Positions 5,964 to 6,182 of a stretch of 6,182 nucleotides of DNA are shown here, piece after piece. The position numbers and the translations under genes were made by a program. The stretch's first letter is position 1; the number at the start of each line of letters is the position of its first letter. The notes beneath the pieces were generated by a model, which worked only from the letters and a program-made list of their open reading frames with translations, was not told where the DNA came from and made no database searches. Source of the stretch: Betaproteobacteria bacterium HGW-Betaproteobacteria-8 (GTDB taxonomy: Bacteria > Pseudomonadota > Gammaproteobacteria > Burkholderiales > Methylophilaceae); NCBI GenBank assembly GCA_002842135.1, contig PHCD01000090.1, positions 1-6,182 on the forward strand, in the 5' to 3' direction.

Positions 5964-6182
5964 ATGAGAACCCTATCAGTCGTTCCCGCGCTGGTATTTT
6001 TGGCCAGCCTGATTTCCCTGCCCGCTTGTGCGGCCGACGGTCGCCCCGCACCAATGCCGCCGGTCAATCCGGATAATGCGCTCTACATCGTGCAGGTGGA
6101 GCCGGGCGTCACGCATGAGGACATCGTCATCAGCCTGGATTCAGCAGCGCAGGGCAAGAACTTCGTCAGCCCGGCGACTTTC
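5964..6182 (+). CDS. Exported protein resembling DUF302 family, N-terminal part (runs off right edge)
   Basis: Seventy-three codons are present and the frame is open to the edge. The N-terminus is a signal peptide: MRT, then a hydrophobic core at about 4-19 (LSVVPALVFLASLISL), then PACAAD. Signal peptidase I could cut after Ala23 or Ala24. Cys22 in LPAC looks like a poor lipobox with Pro at -2, so a lipoprotein is less likely. The mature part has a proline-rich stretch (28-37) and then NALYIVQVEPGVTHEDIVISLDSAAQ. The strand followed by a helix with spaced hydrophobics resembles the start of DUF302 domains. That call is tentative, since the core of the domain lies beyond the window. GAAGGA (5951-5956) is a good ribosome binding site 7 bases before the ATG. 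It lies 80 bases after cysB on the same strand; a role in sulfur metabolism is not shown. Confidence 0.6.
   Translation, partial: MRTLSVVPALVFLASLISLPACAADGRPAPMPPVNPDNALYIVQVEPGVTHEDIVISLDSAAQGKNFVSPATF

Noticed and set aside
1..6182. Mobile element, CRISPR array, RNA gene, defence system or biosynthetic novelty
   Set aside because: Nearly all sequence is accounted for by conserved sulfur-assimilation genes in usual order; no transposase, repeat-spacer pattern or tRNA-like structure was seen on either strand.

Overview
The window is a chromosomal assimilatory sulfate reduction locus from a proteobacterium, most likely a betaproteobacterium (for example Nitrosomonadales or relatives). The evidence is a CysB whose effector-pocket residues fall at the same numbers as in E. 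coli, the order cysI - DUF934 - cysH - cysD - cysN typical of betaproteobacteria and pseudomonads, the APS-reductase type of CysH, and moderately GC-rich coding sequence with AT-rich gaps. The genus cannot be fixed from the sequence alone.

Layout: a leftward (minus-strand) gene set runs from about 4841 to the left edge. In transcription order it holds a TSUP/TauE-family membrane transporter, cysI (sulfite reductase hemoprotein), a DUF934 gene, cysH (APS reductase), cysD (ATP sulfurylase small subunit) and the first ten codons of cysN. Spacing is tight: 11 bases between the transporter and cysI, an 8-base overlap cysI/DUF934, a 4-base ATGA overlap DUF934/cysH, about 45 bases between cysH and cysD, and a 1-base TAATG overlap cysD/cysN. 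This suggests one operon. Divergent from it, cysB (4963-5883, plus strand) encodes the LysR-type activator. After an 80-base gap with a strong GC hairpin, a secreted-protein gene begins at 5964 and runs off the right edge; its start resembles DUF302 proteins.

How the genes fit together: the transporter plausibly moves sulfate (or another sulfur oxyanion). CysD with CysN makes APS, CysH reduces APS directly to sulfite, and CysI with its DUF934 partner reduces sulfite to sulfide. No cysC, cysJ or CysPTWA-type gene is visible, consistent with an APS route and a non-CysJ electron donor, although either could lie outside the window. The 121-base gap between cysB and the transporter holds a perfect 6+6 inverted repeat (4914-4931). 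It sits about 48 bases upstream of the start point predicted from an extended -10 element facing the cys operon, as expected of a CysB activation site.

I see no mobile elements, CRISPR arrays, tRNA or rRNA genes, and no clearly new system. The points most worth a second look are the sulfite reductase/DUF934 pairing, the transporter substrate, the divergent operator, and a shared sequence just before cysI and cysD, both of which lack a clear ribosome binding site.
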